Positions 26,271 through 35,995 of a stretch of 64,000 bases of DNA are shown here, one piece after another. How positions within the stretch are numbered: position 1 is the stretch's first letter; every line of letters starts with the position of its first letter. Under the pieces are notes generated by a model. The model saw only the letters and a program-made list of their open reading frames with translations, ran no database searches and was not told where the DNA came from. Both the position numbers and the translations under genes were made by a program. Source of the DNA: Arcicella rigui (lineage in GTDB: Bacteria > Bacteroidota > Bacteroidia > Cytophagales > Spirosomataceae); assembly GCF_034929435.1 (NCBI RefSeq), contig NZ_JAYFUM010000011.1, forward strand, positions 62,001-126,000, given 5' to 3'.

Positions 26271-27419
26271 ATGCAAAATACTCATCAGTCTGTTTACTTT
26301 CCTAACCTCAATGGAGTTCGCTTTATTGCAGCTTTTTCTGTACTTATACACCATACCGAACAAGTAAAATACATGATGGAAATAGACAATATCTACACAT
26401 TTTTCGTCATAAAAAATATGGGAAAATTAGGCGTAGGTTTGTTTTTTGTATTAAGTGGGTTCTTGATTACGTACTTATTATTAAGTGAAAAAAGCCGTAG
26501 AGGCGAAATTTCCACTAAGAATTTTTATATTCGACGTATCCTCAGAATTTGGCCATTATACTTTATCATTGTCATTTTGGGCTTTTTTGTCTTTCCAGAA
26601 ATTCCCCTTTTCAGAGACCCACAACGAGACGACTTTTACTATGATTCCAACTTTTATAAAAGACTTACATTTTTCTTACTTTTTCTACCCAATTTTGGTT
26701 TCGTTTTCTTTAGGTCACCTTACTTGTGTGCTCAAACTTGGTCGATAGGCATTGAAGAACAATTTTATGCTATCTGGCCGTGGATTATCAAGCGAAAAAA
26801 TCCTTTTCAAGCATTTATCAAAGTAGTACTTGTATTTTTACTCGTTGTGGGTTCGGCATCGTACTATCTTCTAAAAGTCAGTGACTTACCAGCTACAACA
26901 AAACAAAGTATCTACGATGGTTTAGCACTATTTTTTAGTCAATTCAGGATTTTAACGATGGTGATTGGTGGTGTTGGAGCATATTTGGTATTTTCAAAGC
27001 AAGAAAAAATCTTAAATTTTTTATTCAAGAAAAGTACTCAAGTAATTGTGTATTCAGTACTGGCGTTGTTGATAGGAACAAATTTTTATTTACCGGGCTT
27101 TAATTTAGAATTTCATGGTTTTTTCTTCTGTTATTTTATCATGAATGTAGCCGTAAACCCACAAACAATTATCAACCTTGAAACGCCAATTATTCATTAT
27201 TTAGGAAAGATTTCCTACGGTATTTATATTTATCATCCCGCCATTATTGTATTTTGTATTAATGCAATACATTATCTGTGGGGAACATCTTTAAGCCTTC
27301 CTGTATTCAATGGACTTTTATATGTTTTAGTAATAGGCTTAACTATTCTTGTTTGTGAGTTGTCATTCCGTTTTATTGAAACCCCACTACTTAGGTTAAA
27401 AGAGCGTTTCAACCGATAA
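26271..27419 (+). CDS. Acyltransferase 3 family membrane protein (OafA/YrhL-like)
   Basis: 382 residues with about ten membrane spans. Begins NLNGVRFIAAFSVLIHHTEQ, the AT3 signature with the conserved His pair after the first helix. It continues GVGLFFVLSGFLITYLLLSE and YIRRILRIWPLYF (RxxR motif), and later TWSIGIEEQFYAIWPW. Such enzymes acylate sugars of lipopolysaccharide, exopolysaccharide or peptidoglycan at the inner membrane. Next to a GT-C glycosyltransferase, a role in a surface glycan is plausible. Convergent with the XRE gene, leaving only 6 bp between them. Confidence 0.95.
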   Translation: MQNTHQSVYFPNLNGVRFIAAFSVLIHHTEQVKYMMEIDNIYTFFVIKNMGKLGVGLFFVLSGFLITYLLLSEKSRRGEISTKNFYIRRILRIWPLYFIIVILGFFVFPEIPLFRDPQRDDFYYDSNFYKRLTFFLLFLPNFGFVFFRSPYLCAQTWSIGIEEQFYAIWPWIIKRKNPFQAFIKVVLVFLLVVGSASYYLLKVSDLPATTKQSIYDGLALFFSQFRILTMVIGGVGAYLVFSKQEKILNFLFKKSTQVIVYSVLALLIGTNFYLPGFNLEFHGFFFCYFIMNVAVNPQTIINLETPIIHYLGKISYGIYIYHPAIIVFCINAIHYLWGTSLSLPVFNGLLYVLVIGLTILVCELSFRFIETPLLRLKERFNR

Positions 27420-27425
27420 TAACAT

Positions 27426-27755
27426 TTACTGATTGTGATTGTACTGTAAAAGTCTGTTTTGAAGTTCAATAATTTGCTTTTGCATGGCAATTACATCATC
27501 TGCTTTCAAAGCAACGTAGCCTGCTTCTGATTCTTGTACAACCGACATAGACGGAATATCTGTTTCGCCAGTCAAATAAGCAACTCTAACATTTAAAGTA
27601 TCAGCTATACGTTTAAGCTGTGAATACTTGGCATCATTTCTGTTCAAAATCGCATGCAGAGTAGCCTCAGTAATGTTTGACTGATTTGCAAGCTGAAGAA
27701 GAGTAAGCCCTCTTTCAACAATTAATACTCTAATTCTGTCTTCAATTCTTTTCAT
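27426..27755 (-). CDS. XRE-family helix-turn-helix repressor
   Basis: 109 residues. An HTH_3 domain spans about 5-60 (LIVERGLTLLQLANQSNITEATLHAIL, with the recognition helix at 25-40), followed by KRIADTLNVRVAYLTGE and a short coiled coil (MQKQIIELQNRLLQ). A perfect 29-bp palindrome at 27888-27916 lies between this gene and the divergent 85-aa gene at 27946. This is the layout of a small autoregulated switch (CI/Cro-like or a phage-derived regulator). Confidence 0.92.
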   Translation of the reverse strand: MKRIEDRIRVLIVERGLTLLQLANQSNITEATLHAILNRNDAKYSQLKRIADTLNVRVAYLTGETDIPSMSVVQESEAGYVALKADDVIAMQKQIIELQNRLLQYNHNQ

Positions 27756-27887
27756 AATATCTCAGTGTGTGTTTAATAATTAATTTAGTTAAATTTTTTA
27801 TGCTTGTTGATTTTGAGTTATACTCATATAATTATAGTTTTGTATTGTTAATATTCTATAACTAACCATCAAATTTGAGCCATTGTA

Positions 27888-27916
27888 TAACAAAAAATGT
27901 ATAACATTTTTTGTTA
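27888..27916. promoter_or_regulatory. Perfect 29-bp palindromic operator candidate
   Basis: Thirteen-base arms TAACAAAAAATGT / ACATTTTTTGTTA around ATA. It lies about 130 bp upstream of the XRE start and 30 bp upstream of the 85-aa gene, where a dimeric HTH repressor could block the rightward promoter. Confidence 0.7.
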
Positions 27917-27945
27917 GGCTACAAATATAAACGCTTTGTAAGTAT

Positions 27946-28203
27946 ATGCCACTAAACGACCTAAAAAAAACGTCCGAAATACTTAAAAATCGGATTAAGG
28001 CTTGTAAAGACTCTCTACCGAACAACTGGAGACAAAGAATTATCCTGATTGCCCCTGAATACGACAGCCTAAAGGGTGCAAGGTTGATGGATAATGTTTT
28101 TAAACTTCGCTCTTCTGATTTACGACTGACCGAATTAATGGAGAAAATCGTAGAAGATGTTGAACGAAAAAATAAATCCCAGCAAAATAATTCAGCTAAA
28201 TAG
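27946..28203 (+). CDS. Small hypothetical protein opposite the XRE regulator
   Basis: 85 residues, helical and charged (MPLNDLKKTSEILKNRIKAC ... ELMEKIVEDVERKNKSQQ). No signal peptide, membrane span or recognised domain. It is divergent from the XRE repressor and sits directly behind the palindromic operator, so it is probably the regulated partner. It could be a phage-derived or toxin-antitoxin-like component; the sequence does not say which. Confidence 0.65.
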   Translation: MPLNDLKKTSEILKNRIKACKDSLPNNWRQRIILIAPEYDSLKGARLMDNVFKLRSSDLRLTELMEKIVEDVERKNKSQQNNSAK

Positions 28204-28241
28204 AGAATGAATTTCTTCATTCATTTAGTATATTTTACCTA

Positions 28242-28369
28242 AAAAAGCTTACCCAAAACGCTATCTAACAATGTTTGCTTATGATAGACCTATTTACTTA
28301 TATATACACTACAAGTAAATAGGTCTATTTTAATGAAAAATTGCTAAAATACCTTTAGGTAAGCTTTTT
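28242..28369. repeat. Nested inverted repeats (MITE-like or structured RNA)
   Basis: Outer arms AAAAAGCTTACC (28242-28253) / GGTAAGCTTTTT (28358-28369), 12 bp and perfect. Inner arms TAGACCTATTTACTT (28285-28299) / AAGTAAATAGGTCTA (28313-28327), 15 bp and perfect, followed by TTTT. It lies between convergent genes and could serve both as terminator. The nested layout with 12-bp ends also resembles a small non-autonomous element, but no target duplication is evident. Confidence 0.6.
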
Positions 28370-28435
28370 ATAGGCTGATAATGACTTATTTATGATGAAC
28401 AGTTCATAAAACCGTTGGTGTTATACGCAAATCTA

Positions 28436-29626
28436 TTATGCGGTTGCTTGCTTTTTATCATGAAAGAATACCACAAATAATACCAAAACAACGGCAGCAA
28501 TTCCAGCAGGAACCATCCACACAGAAGTCCAGTCATGCACTTCGCCATTCGTGTAATTTGATAGAACTTTTCCAGAAAGAAGCGAGCCAATTCCCATACC
28601 TATCCCATAAGTTGCCAAAGTAATTAAGCCTTGTGCTGAATTTTTAATTTTCTCTCCTGCTTTGTTATCTGTATAAATTTGCCCAGTTACAAAGAAAAAG
28701 TCATAACAAACTCCGTGTAGAACAATAGCCAAATACAACATCCATTCAGAAGAAATACCATCGCCATAACCAAAACATACAAAACGAATTATCCAAGCAA
28801 TAAGCCCTACAATAAGCATTTTCTTGATGCCAAATTTCTGCAATGCAAAAGGAATTAAAAGCATAAACAATACCTCAGATACTTGCCCCAGTGACATTTT
28901 ATTTTCAACATTCGTCATGTGTGATTCCGTCAACGACAGATTGGCATGAGCATAATAAAATGCCAGTGGAATACATACCAAAACAGATGAAATAAAGAAA
29001 ATCAAAAAAGAACTATCTTTAAAAAGTACAAAAGAGTCTGTACCTAAAATTTGTGCAACCGTTGCTTTACCAGTAGCTTTTGGTGGAGTATTAGGCAAAG
29101 TAAAAGCATAAATTCCCCAAGCCACAGACGTAAACATAGCTAATTGAAAAATGGTTACTTTATCACCAAATCCGTAAGCACCAATAATATTTGTAATAAC
29201 AATCCAAGCCACAGTACCAATTACACGAATCGCTGGAAATTCTTTACTTGGGTCTTGCATTTGATTCATGGCAATAGCATTCGACAAAGCCAAATTAGGA
29301 GCAAAAGTCAATGTATAAGCTAAAATATACCAGAAAAAAGTATCTGGGTCTTTTGTCTGAATCAAAAAGTATAAAATTACCGCTCCGATTAGATTGAGTA
29401 CAGCCATTACTTTCTGAGCTGCAAAGTAACGGTCAGCAATTAAGCCTACGAAAAATGGTGCAACAATAGAAGCGATAGAAAAAGTAGCATAAGCACTTCC
29501 TATTTGGTCGCCACTGGCATGAAGAGATGTAAAAAGGTACTTGCCCATTTGTCCATACCATGCTCCCCATGTGCTAAACATAAGGAACATCATAAGCATT
29601 AATTGAATACGAGTTGTTATACGCAT
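28436..29626 (-). CDS. MFS transporter, nucleoside:H+ symporter (NupG/XapB) type
   Basis: 396 residues, about twelve membrane spans. The start MRITTRIQLMLMMFLMFSTW with WGAWYGQMGKYLF, and GLIADRYFAAQKVMAVLNL after the second span, are typical of the NHS family, which brings nucleosides in with protons. The region PSKEFPAIRVIGTVAWI is also a family landmark. A monocistronic minus-strand gene; the hybrid kinase gene lies 63 bp upstream in the same direction. Exact substrate unknown. Confidence 0.88.
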   Translation of the reverse strand: MRITTRIQLMLMMFLMFSTWGAWYGQMGKYLFTSLHASGDQIGSAYATFSIASIVAPFFVGLIADRYFAAQKVMAVLNLIGAVILYFLIQTKDPDTFFWYILAYTLTFAPNLALSNAIAMNQMQDPSKEFPAIRVIGTVAWIVITNIIGAYGFGDKVTIFQLAMFTSVAWGIYAFTLPNTPPKATGKATVAQILGTDSFVLFKDSSFLIFFISSVLVCIPLAFYYAHANLSLTESHMTNVENKMSLGQVSEVLFMLLIPFALQKFGIKKMLIVGLIAWIIRFVCFGYGDGISSEWMLYLAIVLHGVCYDFFFVTGQIYTDNKAGEKIKNSAQGLITLATYGIGMGIGSLLSGKVLSNYTNGEVHDWTSVWMVPAGIAAVVLVLFVVFFHDKKQATA

Positions 29627-29689
29627 AATAGATTGATTTGTTAAATTGTAATGTTGTGATGATGAAATTTATAATTTGTTAATGGTATT

Positions 29690-32600
29690 CTAAAGTTGTT
29701 TATACGCAAGTTTGAAGGCCTCAAATTCTTCTTGCAAAATCACCACTTCTTGTTCAAAGTATTTAAAATCACAATGTTTTGCTTTTTCTTCGATGATTCT
29801 GGTAATTTCATGCAATCGGGCTGCTCCCAGAGTACCCGAATTTCCCTTCAAAGTATGTAATTCACTTTGTACTTGTTTACAATTACTGGCATGGAAACCT
29901 TCAATGGCTTTATGAATTTGGTCGGTTGCTTCTTCTTCAAAACCTTCTAAAATCGAACTCACAAAACTCATATCGTCGCCTACACTACTGGCAAGTTGTT
30001 TTATAATTTCATCATCAAGTACAGGTAAAACCTTGAGTTGTTGTCTGATAGATTCCGTCAGATTTGCCGCCGTTACTTCTTCTTCTTTTCTGATAATTCC
30101 CTGTTGAACTTCCGATTTTATTCTATTCGATTTCTTGATTGGCTTACTTTCTACTTTCTTTTCAATCCACTCACGTACTTTTCTAACCAAAATTTCTGCT
30201 CGAATTGGTTTTGGAACATAATCGTTCATGCCATTCGCCAAGAAACGGTCTCTATCTTCCTTCATGGCATAGGCCGTCATGGCGATAATTGGCGGTAGAT
30301 TGTCTGATAGTTCTCTTAAATTTTGTGTGGTTTCTACGCCGTCCATTTCTGGCATTTGAATATCCATAAAAATTACTTGGAACGGACGACTCGAAAGCGA
30401 CTCTTCCACCAAACTAATTGCCTTCTTTCCTGAGTCGGCAGTTACTACTTCACAGCCTGCTTTTCGCATAATTTCGCTGGCTACTTTTCGGTTGGTAGCG
30501 TTGTCGTCAACTAATAGGATGTATGGCGTAATATCTTTGAAATGTCCAACTACCTGAAATTCTGCATCTTCTTTTTTAGCCATCATTGGGCTAATGTCAG
30601 TTTGCTTAATTTCGATGATAAACCAGAAAGTAGAACCTTTGCCCCAGTCGGAGTGAACGCCAATTTCTCCTTTCATCAAGCGACACAATTCTTTGGAAAT
30701 AGCTAAACCTAAGCCTGTACCTCCAAAAGATTTTTTGGTAGAATTATCTACTTGTTGGAAAGCATTGAAGAGCATTTTTAAGTTTTCTTCGGTAATACCA
30801 ATGCCAGAATCTTTGATTTCTACTTTAATTCTGTTGAACTTTCCTCTTTTTTCTACCAGATTTACTTTAATATTTACCGTTCCATTTTCGGTAAATTTCA
30901 AGGCATTAGAAGTAAGGTTCGATAAAATTTGTAAAAGACGAGTTTCGTCGGCAATGACAAACTGCGGTAGATTTTCGCCAAATTCGCAGATAATTCTGTT
31001 GCCTTTATTGGCTGCAATTTGCGAGAAAAGTGCCTGCAAACGGTCGAAAACATCTTTGAAAACCAAAGGAGCTTCGTGCAGAGCCATTTTTCCAGCTTCA
31101 ATTTTTGCCAAATCCAGAATATCATTCAAAATATGTAATAACGTTTCAGATGATTTCTTGATAGTTTGCACGTAGTCTTTCTGTTCAACATCCAAAGCAG
31201 TATCATTCAATAAATCAATCATCCCGATTACTCCATTCATTGGCGTTCTGATTTCGTGGCTCATATTTGCCAAAAATCTTTCTTTTACTTTCAACGAACG
31301 TTCGGCTTCTTCTTTGGCTTTTACTATGTCTTGCTGGTATTTTTTTAAATCCGTAATATCTCGTCCAATCCCCGAAACCTCCTCAATCATACCATTATTA
31401 AGAAAAATTGGATTCAAATAAATCTCAATCCAGTTGGAATCGCCCGTATCTGAATCCAGTTTTACTTCAAAATGCTGTTGTTGCCCTTGAAAAGCAGCTT
31501 TGTATTTTTCTTCTAAAACTCTTCTATCAGCCGCCGAAACCATTCTAAAACCAACTTTTTCAGTACTCAACATCAACTGTGGCTTCATTCCTAACTGGTT
31601 TTCAATCAATTGAGCATATTCTTTATTGAATGAAGTCAATAACATTTTACGGTTTACCGACCACATTAAGTGCGAGCTACCTTCGATGATGGCATTCAAT
31701 CGGGCGGTTTCTCTTGCCAAAATATCTTCGGCTTGTTTTCGGGCAATTGCCAAAGCTACTTGTCCAGAAATAAAATCTAATAATTCTAAATCTCTTTGTT
31801 CGTACTTATTTTGACGTTCGTAAGACTTCAAACCGATGATTCCCGTTACTCTGTTTCCAATTCGTAAAGGCACGCAAATCATTACTTTGGGTACAACGCC
31901 GTAGAGATAAATTGTTTTTTCTTCTGCCAATTTAAAAATATCTTCATCTCTAAGAATCAAAGGACGATTGGCTGCAATGGCATACTCCGTAAGTCCGTTT
32001 CCAAGCTTTCGCTTAGTAAAGTTTACTCTACTGTCAAAGTACTCATCTACATAATACGGGAAATACAAAAAGGATTTATCAGAATCGTATTGGGCAATAA
32101 AGAAGTTTTTAACGTCGATTACTTCACCAAGTTCTTTATGAATGTTGACGTATAAATCATCGAGATTGGTAGAACGAATCGTGGCTTGGGCAATACTTGA
32201 GTATAATTTTGAAGCACGTTCAGCACGTACTTTGGCAGTTGAGTTATGAAAAATACAACGAAAAGCCGTTGGTACTTCTTTCTCGAAACGACAGTTTACT
32301 GAACCCGCCAAGTACAATCTTCGTCCGTCTTTTCTTCTAAAAACTACTTCAAAATCAGGAATTTTTTCTCCATTTTTTACTCGTTCAAATTTTTGCAAAG
32401 CATCATTGGCAAAATCTGGATGCAGTACGTCTTTCAAGCGTAGTGCAGGAAGTTCGTCGGAATGATAACCCATGGTTTCTAACCACGATTTATTGACATA
32501 CAAAAAACGCCCTGAAATACTGATGATTTGAATTAAGTCGGTAGTGTTACTGATTAAGTCTTGTAACTGAGCATTTGATTTCGCCAAAGCGTCTGCAACT

Positions 32601-33073
32601 CTTCTTCGCTCGGTTACGTCTTCACCAATGATGGTTAAATAGCGAAGTTCTTCGCCAGCATCGTTGAAAATTGTAGAATTTAGTTCAACATAGCGTACTT
32701 GTCCAGACTTGGTGAGCATCGTTCTCTCTTTTTGGTCGAACAAACCACCTTTATCCATTGCCTCTTTGAAAGACGAAATTCTTTGTTCTCGTTCTTCTAA
32801 AGGTACTAAAATTTCAAAAAAGTTTTTCCCGATTAGTTCGTCGGGCTGGTAACCTAACATTTTGACAGCAAAAGCATTACAGTAAACAATCGTTCCATTG
32901 TCTTCCATCACCATTCCCACCAGATTCAAATTTTCAACCGCTTTTTCCAATTCAGAGGCCATCGAAAGAGGCATTTCGCCTGCACGTTCATTAGCTTCTA
33001 AAACTCTCAATTCTTTTTTAAGGTGGCGAATTTCAATGATTAATTCTTCTTTTGTTTTATGAGACCAACGCAT
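29690..33073 (-). CDS. Hybrid sensor histidine kinase (PAS-PAS-GAF-PAS-HK-REC-Hpt)
   Basis: 1127 residues, no membrane span, so a cytoplasmic sensor. Domains in order: coiled coil 1-45, PAS about 42-155, PAS about 165-285, GAF about 290-450, PAS about 455-575 (final GRDITDLKKYQQ), HisKA with His606 in MSHEIRTPMNGV, HATPase 700-825 (FGGTGLGLAISKEL), REC 850-970 with Asp904 in IFMDIQMPEMDG, and Hpt 1030-1127 with His1073 in ELHTLKGNSG. The complete phosphorelay suggests that a separate regulator takes the final phosphate. No output gene is adjacent. Confidence 0.95.
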   Translation of the reverse strand: MRWSHKTKEELIIEIRHLKKELRVLEANERAGEMPLSMASELEKAVENLNLVGMVMEDNGTIVYCNAFAVKMLGYQPDELIGKNFFEILVPLEEREQRISSFKEAMDKGGLFDQKERTMLTKSGQVRYVELNSTIFNDAGEELRYLTIIGEDVTERRRVADALAKSNAQLQDLISNTTDLIQIISISGRFLYVNKSWLETMGYHSDELPALRLKDVLHPDFANDALQKFERVKNGEKIPDFEVVFRRKDGRRLYLAGSVNCRFEKEVPTAFRCIFHNSTAKVRAERASKLYSSIAQATIRSTNLDDLYVNIHKELGEVIDVKNFFIAQYDSDKSFLYFPYYVDEYFDSRVNFTKRKLGNGLTEYAIAANRPLILRDEDIFKLAEEKTIYLYGVVPKVMICVPLRIGNRVTGIIGLKSYERQNKYEQRDLELLDFISGQVALAIARKQAEDILARETARLNAIIEGSSHLMWSVNRKMLLTSFNKEYAQLIENQLGMKPQLMLSTEKVGFRMVSAADRRVLEEKYKAAFQGQQQHFEVKLDSDTGDSNWIEIYLNPIFLNNGMIEEVSGIGRDITDLKKYQQDIVKAKEEAERSLKVKERFLANMSHEIRTPMNGVIGMIDLLNDTALDVEQKDYVQTIKKSSETLLHILNDILDLAKIEAGKMALHEAPLVFKDVFDRLQALFSQIAANKGNRIICEFGENLPQFVIADETRLLQILSNLTSNALKFTENGTVNIKVNLVEKRGKFNRIKVEIKDSGIGITEENLKMLFNAFQQVDNSTKKSFGGTGLGLAISKELCRLMKGEIGVHSDWGKGSTFWFIIEIKQTDISPMMAKKEDAEFQVVGHFKDITPYILLVDDNATNRKVASEIMRKAGCEVVTADSGKKAISLVEESLSSRPFQVIFMDIQMPEMDGVETTQNLRELSDNLPPIIAMTAYAMKEDRDRFLANGMNDYVPKPIRAEILVRKVREWIEKKVESKPIKKSNRIKSEVQQGIIRKEEEVTAANLTESIRQQLKVLPVLDDEIIKQLASSVGDDMSFVSSILEGFEEEATDQIHKAIEGFHASNCKQVQSELHTLKGNSGTLGAARLHEITRIIEEKAKHCDFKYFEQEVVILQEEFEAFKLAYKQL

Positions 33074-33214
33074 AGTTATTTGTTCTTGGTTATTTTCCTT
33101 TGCTATTTTACCGTAATTTTATCTTAAAAGTACAAAAAACAGCGTAATTTTAAGGAATAAAATCATTTGATTACACTGATTTTATTAATTCAATCTTAAT
33201 TAACAAAAGAAACC

Positions 33215-33997
33215 TTGAAAGACGTAAGAGCTAAAAAAAGTTTAGGACAACATTTTCTAAGAGACCTTGAAGCAGCACAAAAGATAGTAGAGTTGATGTC
33301 TGGACACGGTGGCTACGACCAAGTACTTGAAATCGGGCCGGGCATGGGCGTACTCACGCAATTTTTATTACAACATAAAGAATACACAACTTCGGTAGTA
33401 GAACTCGACCGTGAGTCGGTAGAGTACCTCAATATTCATTACCCAGCTTTGCATGGCAGAATTCATTCAGCCGACTTTTTACATTTAGATTTATCTACTT
33501 TTTTTGAAGGGAAAAAATTCGGAATCGTCGGAAATTTTCCTTACAATATTTCATCTCAAATTTTATTTAAAGTACTTGATTATAAAGACTTTATACCCGA
33601 AATATCAGGAATGTTTCAGAAAGAAGTAGCCGTAAGAATTGCCTCAAAACCGGGTAATAAAGACTATGGCATTCTAAGTGTTTTACTCCAAGCATTTTAT
33701 GATATTGAATATTGTTTTTCATTAGGACCAGAAGTATTTTCACCGCCACCAAAAGTAAATTCTGGTGTTATTCGCTTGAAAAGAAATAATGTAACAGACT
33801 TAGGAGTATCGGAAAGTAAGTTTAAAGCCATTGTAAAAATGGGTTTTAATCAGCGAAGAAAGACTTTGAGAAATGCACTCAGAGCCTTACAATTACCCGA
33901 AAACCCCTACTTAAATAAGCGTGCAGAACAGTTGTCTGTGGGTGATTTCCTTGAATTGACCAGACTTTCGGCAGAACACAGCCCGATTATCGAATAG
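33215..33997 (+). CDS. rsmA: 16S rRNA dimethyladenosine transferase
   Basis: 260 residues starting at TTG 33215 (reads MKDVRAKKSLGQHFLRD, the conserved start). AdoMet-binding motif VLEIGPGMGVLTQ, catalytic motif IV NFPYNIS, and a late FNQRRKTLRNAL. It dimethylates two adjacent adenines near the 3' end of 16S rRNA during 30S maturation. Upstream it is divergent from the hybrid kinase; mgtE follows after 49 bp. Confidence 0.96.
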   Translation: MKDVRAKKSLGQHFLRDLEAAQKIVELMSGHGGYDQVLEIGPGMGVLTQFLLQHKEYTTSVVELDRESVEYLNIHYPALHGRIHSADFLHLDLSTFFEGKKFGIVGNFPYNISSQILFKVLDYKDFIPEISGMFQKEVAVRIASKPGNKDYGILSVLLQAFYDIEYCFSLGPEVFSPPPKVNSGVIRLKRNNVTDLGVSESKFKAIVKMGFNQRRKTLRNALRALQLPENPYLNKRAEQLSVGDFLELTRLSAEHSPIIE

Positions 33998-34046
33998 CAT
34001 CGAAAGCCTCTTATATTAATAGCCTTTTGCGGGCAATCAACAACGC

Positions 34047-35429
34047 ATGGAAACCAATAATCAACAACCCTTTGAACTGACTCCCTTTGAACTAACAAAG
34101 GAATATCTTGAAAAATTACAAATTGCCATCAGCGAACAAAACCAAGCGTTTATCGTGGCTGAAATGGAAGATTTGTACCCAGCAGATATTACCAATATTC
34201 TCTATGAATTGAATGGAGAAGAAGCACATTATTTGGTGAGCTTGTTGGATAAAAAATTGGGAGCGGAAATTATTACCAACCTCGACCCCGACGACCGCAA
34301 GAAGTTTTTGAAGAATTTTACTTCAAAAGAAATTGCTGAGTACGTAGATTTATTGGATTCTGATGATGCCGTTGATATTCTGAACGAACAACCTAAAGAG
34401 ATTTCAGAAGATATTATTGGTTTGTTGAAAGACCGTGAGCAAGCTCGTTTTGTGAATGATTTGATGCACTACGAAGAAGATTCTGCGGGCGGTTTGATGC
34501 AAAAAGAGTTAATCAAAATCAATATCAAACAGTCGGTTACGGAATGTATTGAGGAAATCAGAAGGCAAGCCGAAGATGTTGAAAATGTGTATGCCGTGTA
34601 TGTAGTGGACGACGAAAGTATTTTATTGGGAAGAGTATCACTCAAGAAAATCATTTTGGCAAAGCGTGGCTCGAAGGTAGCAGATATTTATGACGAAGAT
34701 ATTGTTTCGGTAAAAACGACAGCAAAAGGCGAAGAAGTAGCCGACGTGATGCAAAAGTACGATTTAGATGCCGTGCCAGTAGTAAATATTCAAGGGCGAT
34801 TGTTGGGAAGAATCACAATTGACGACGTGGTCGATTTTATTACCGAACAAGCACAAGAAGACGTTCAGGCGATGACGGGTATTTCGGAAGATGTAGAAGA
34901 AGACGATAGCGTTTGGCGTTTGGTTCGTTCACGTTTGCCTTGGTTGATTATCGGAATGTTTGGTAGCTTTTTGGCGGCAAAACTGATTGCAAGTTTGGGT
35001 AATATCATCGAAATCACCGCCGCAGTTTCCGCTTTTATTCCTTTGATTGGTTCAACGGGTGGAAATGTGGGGATTCAGTCTTCATCGCTGATTGTACAAA
35101 GTTTGGCGGATAAATCTGGTATAAACATTCCTTTAAGCGAACGTTTATTGAAAGTTTTAAAAGTAGCTTTACTGAATGCCATTTTAGCAGGGATAGTCGC
35201 CTTTTTAGGTTCGTTGGCTGTGGATGGAGCAAATGTAGATTTATCGCTGACAGTATCGTTATCGCTGTTTACGGTAGTACTTTTAGCTTCCTTTATGGGA
35301 ACAATAACGCCATTGGTTTTGAATAAATTAGACATCAATCCAGCCATAGCGTCTGGGCCATTTATTACTACTACCAACGATTTATTGGGCTATGGCGTTT
35401 ATCTATTAATTGTTTATTTATTGATGTAA
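34047..35429 (+). CDS. mgtE: Magnesium transporter MgtE
   Basis: 460 residues. The MgtE N domain (residues about 15-135: MEDLYPADITNILYELNGEE, LLDSDDAVDILNEQP) senses Mg. Two CBS domains span 138-260. Five membrane spans fill 285-460, with the pore helix region IPLIGSTGGNVGIQSSSLIVQ and a final FITTTNDLLGYGVYL. The N-terminal repeat and the acidic CBS face close the channel at high Mg. It may be cotranscribed with rsmA. Confidence 0.96.
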   Translation: METNNQQPFELTPFELTKEYLEKLQIAISEQNQAFIVAEMEDLYPADITNILYELNGEEAHYLVSLLDKKLGAEIITNLDPDDRKKFLKNFTSKEIAEYVDLLDSDDAVDILNEQPKEISEDIIGLLKDREQARFVNDLMHYEEDSAGGLMQKELIKINIKQSVTECIEEIRRQAEDVENVYAVYVVDDESILLGRVSLKKIILAKRGSKVADIYDEDIVSVKTTAKGEEVADVMQKYDLDAVPVVNIQGRLLGRITIDDVVDFITEQAQEDVQAMTGISEDVEEDDSVWRLVRSRLPWLIIGMFGSFLAAKLIASLGNIIEITAAVSAFIPLIGSTGGNVGIQSSSLIVQSLADKSGINIPLSERLLKVLKVALLNAILAGIVAFLGSLAVDGANVDLSLTVSLSLFTVVLLASFMGTITPLVLNKLDINPAIASGPFITTTNDLLGYGVYLLIVYLLM

Positions 35430-35531
35430 GTAATTAATCGAGTGAAACAATATTTAGTTTAAAATACTGGTAAGCAGTTTTTAAATCGAAATATGAACAT
35501 AATTCATAATTCATCACTCATAATTTTTAAA

Positions 35532-35984
35532 ATGATTGCAGTCATACAAAGAGTTTCAGAAGCTTCGGTTTCGATTGAAGGAAATATAAAAGGAGCAATC
35601 CAAACGGGTTTTTTAATTTTATTAGGAATTACTCATCACGATACGCAAGAAGATGTAGAATGGCTTTCTAAGAAAATTGTTGGAATGCGAATTTTTTCGG
35701 ATGAAGACGGCAAAATGAATCTTGATTTAAAATCAGTGAATGGCAATATTTTACTGATTAGTCAATTTACCTTACACGCAAGTACCAAAAAAGGGAATCG
35801 TCCGAGTTTTATCGAAGCGGCTCGTCCTGAAATTGCGATTCCTTTGTACGAAAGTATGATTCAACAATTACAAAAAGATTTAGGTCAAGCAATTCAAACG
35901 GGAGAATTTGGGGCAGATATGAAAGTCTCATTGGTAAACGATGGCCCCGTAACGATACTCATTGATTCAAAAAATAAAATCTAA
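35532..35984 (+). CDS. dtd: D-aminoacyl-tRNA deacylase
   Basis: 150 residues from the ATG at 35532 (MIAVIQRVSEASVSIEG, the conserved start); an ATG at 35493 would add 13 unlikely residues. Catalytic-site motifs ISQFTLHASTKKGNRPSF and the Gly-cisPro type NDGPVTILI are present. The enzyme frees tRNA from D-amino acids and mischarged glycine. It heads a compact cluster with the membrane protein at 35996 and the MazG-like gene at 36313. Confidence 0.96.
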   Translation: MIAVIQRVSEASVSIEGNIKGAIQTGFLILLGITHHDTQEDVEWLSKKIVGMRIFSDEDGKMNLDLKSVNGNILLISQFTLHASTKKGNRPSFIEAARPEIAIPLYESMIQQLQKDLGQAIQTGEFGADMKVSLVNDGPVTILIDSKNKI

Positions 35985-35995
35985 AATCAGTTCTT

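Noticed and set aside
27798..28220. 140-codon minus-strand frame
   Set aside because: Antisense to the 85-aa gene and running through the operator; no domain.
30693..31175. 160-codon plus-strand frame inside the hybrid kinase gene
   Set aside because: Shadow of the HisKA/HATPase coding region on the other strand.
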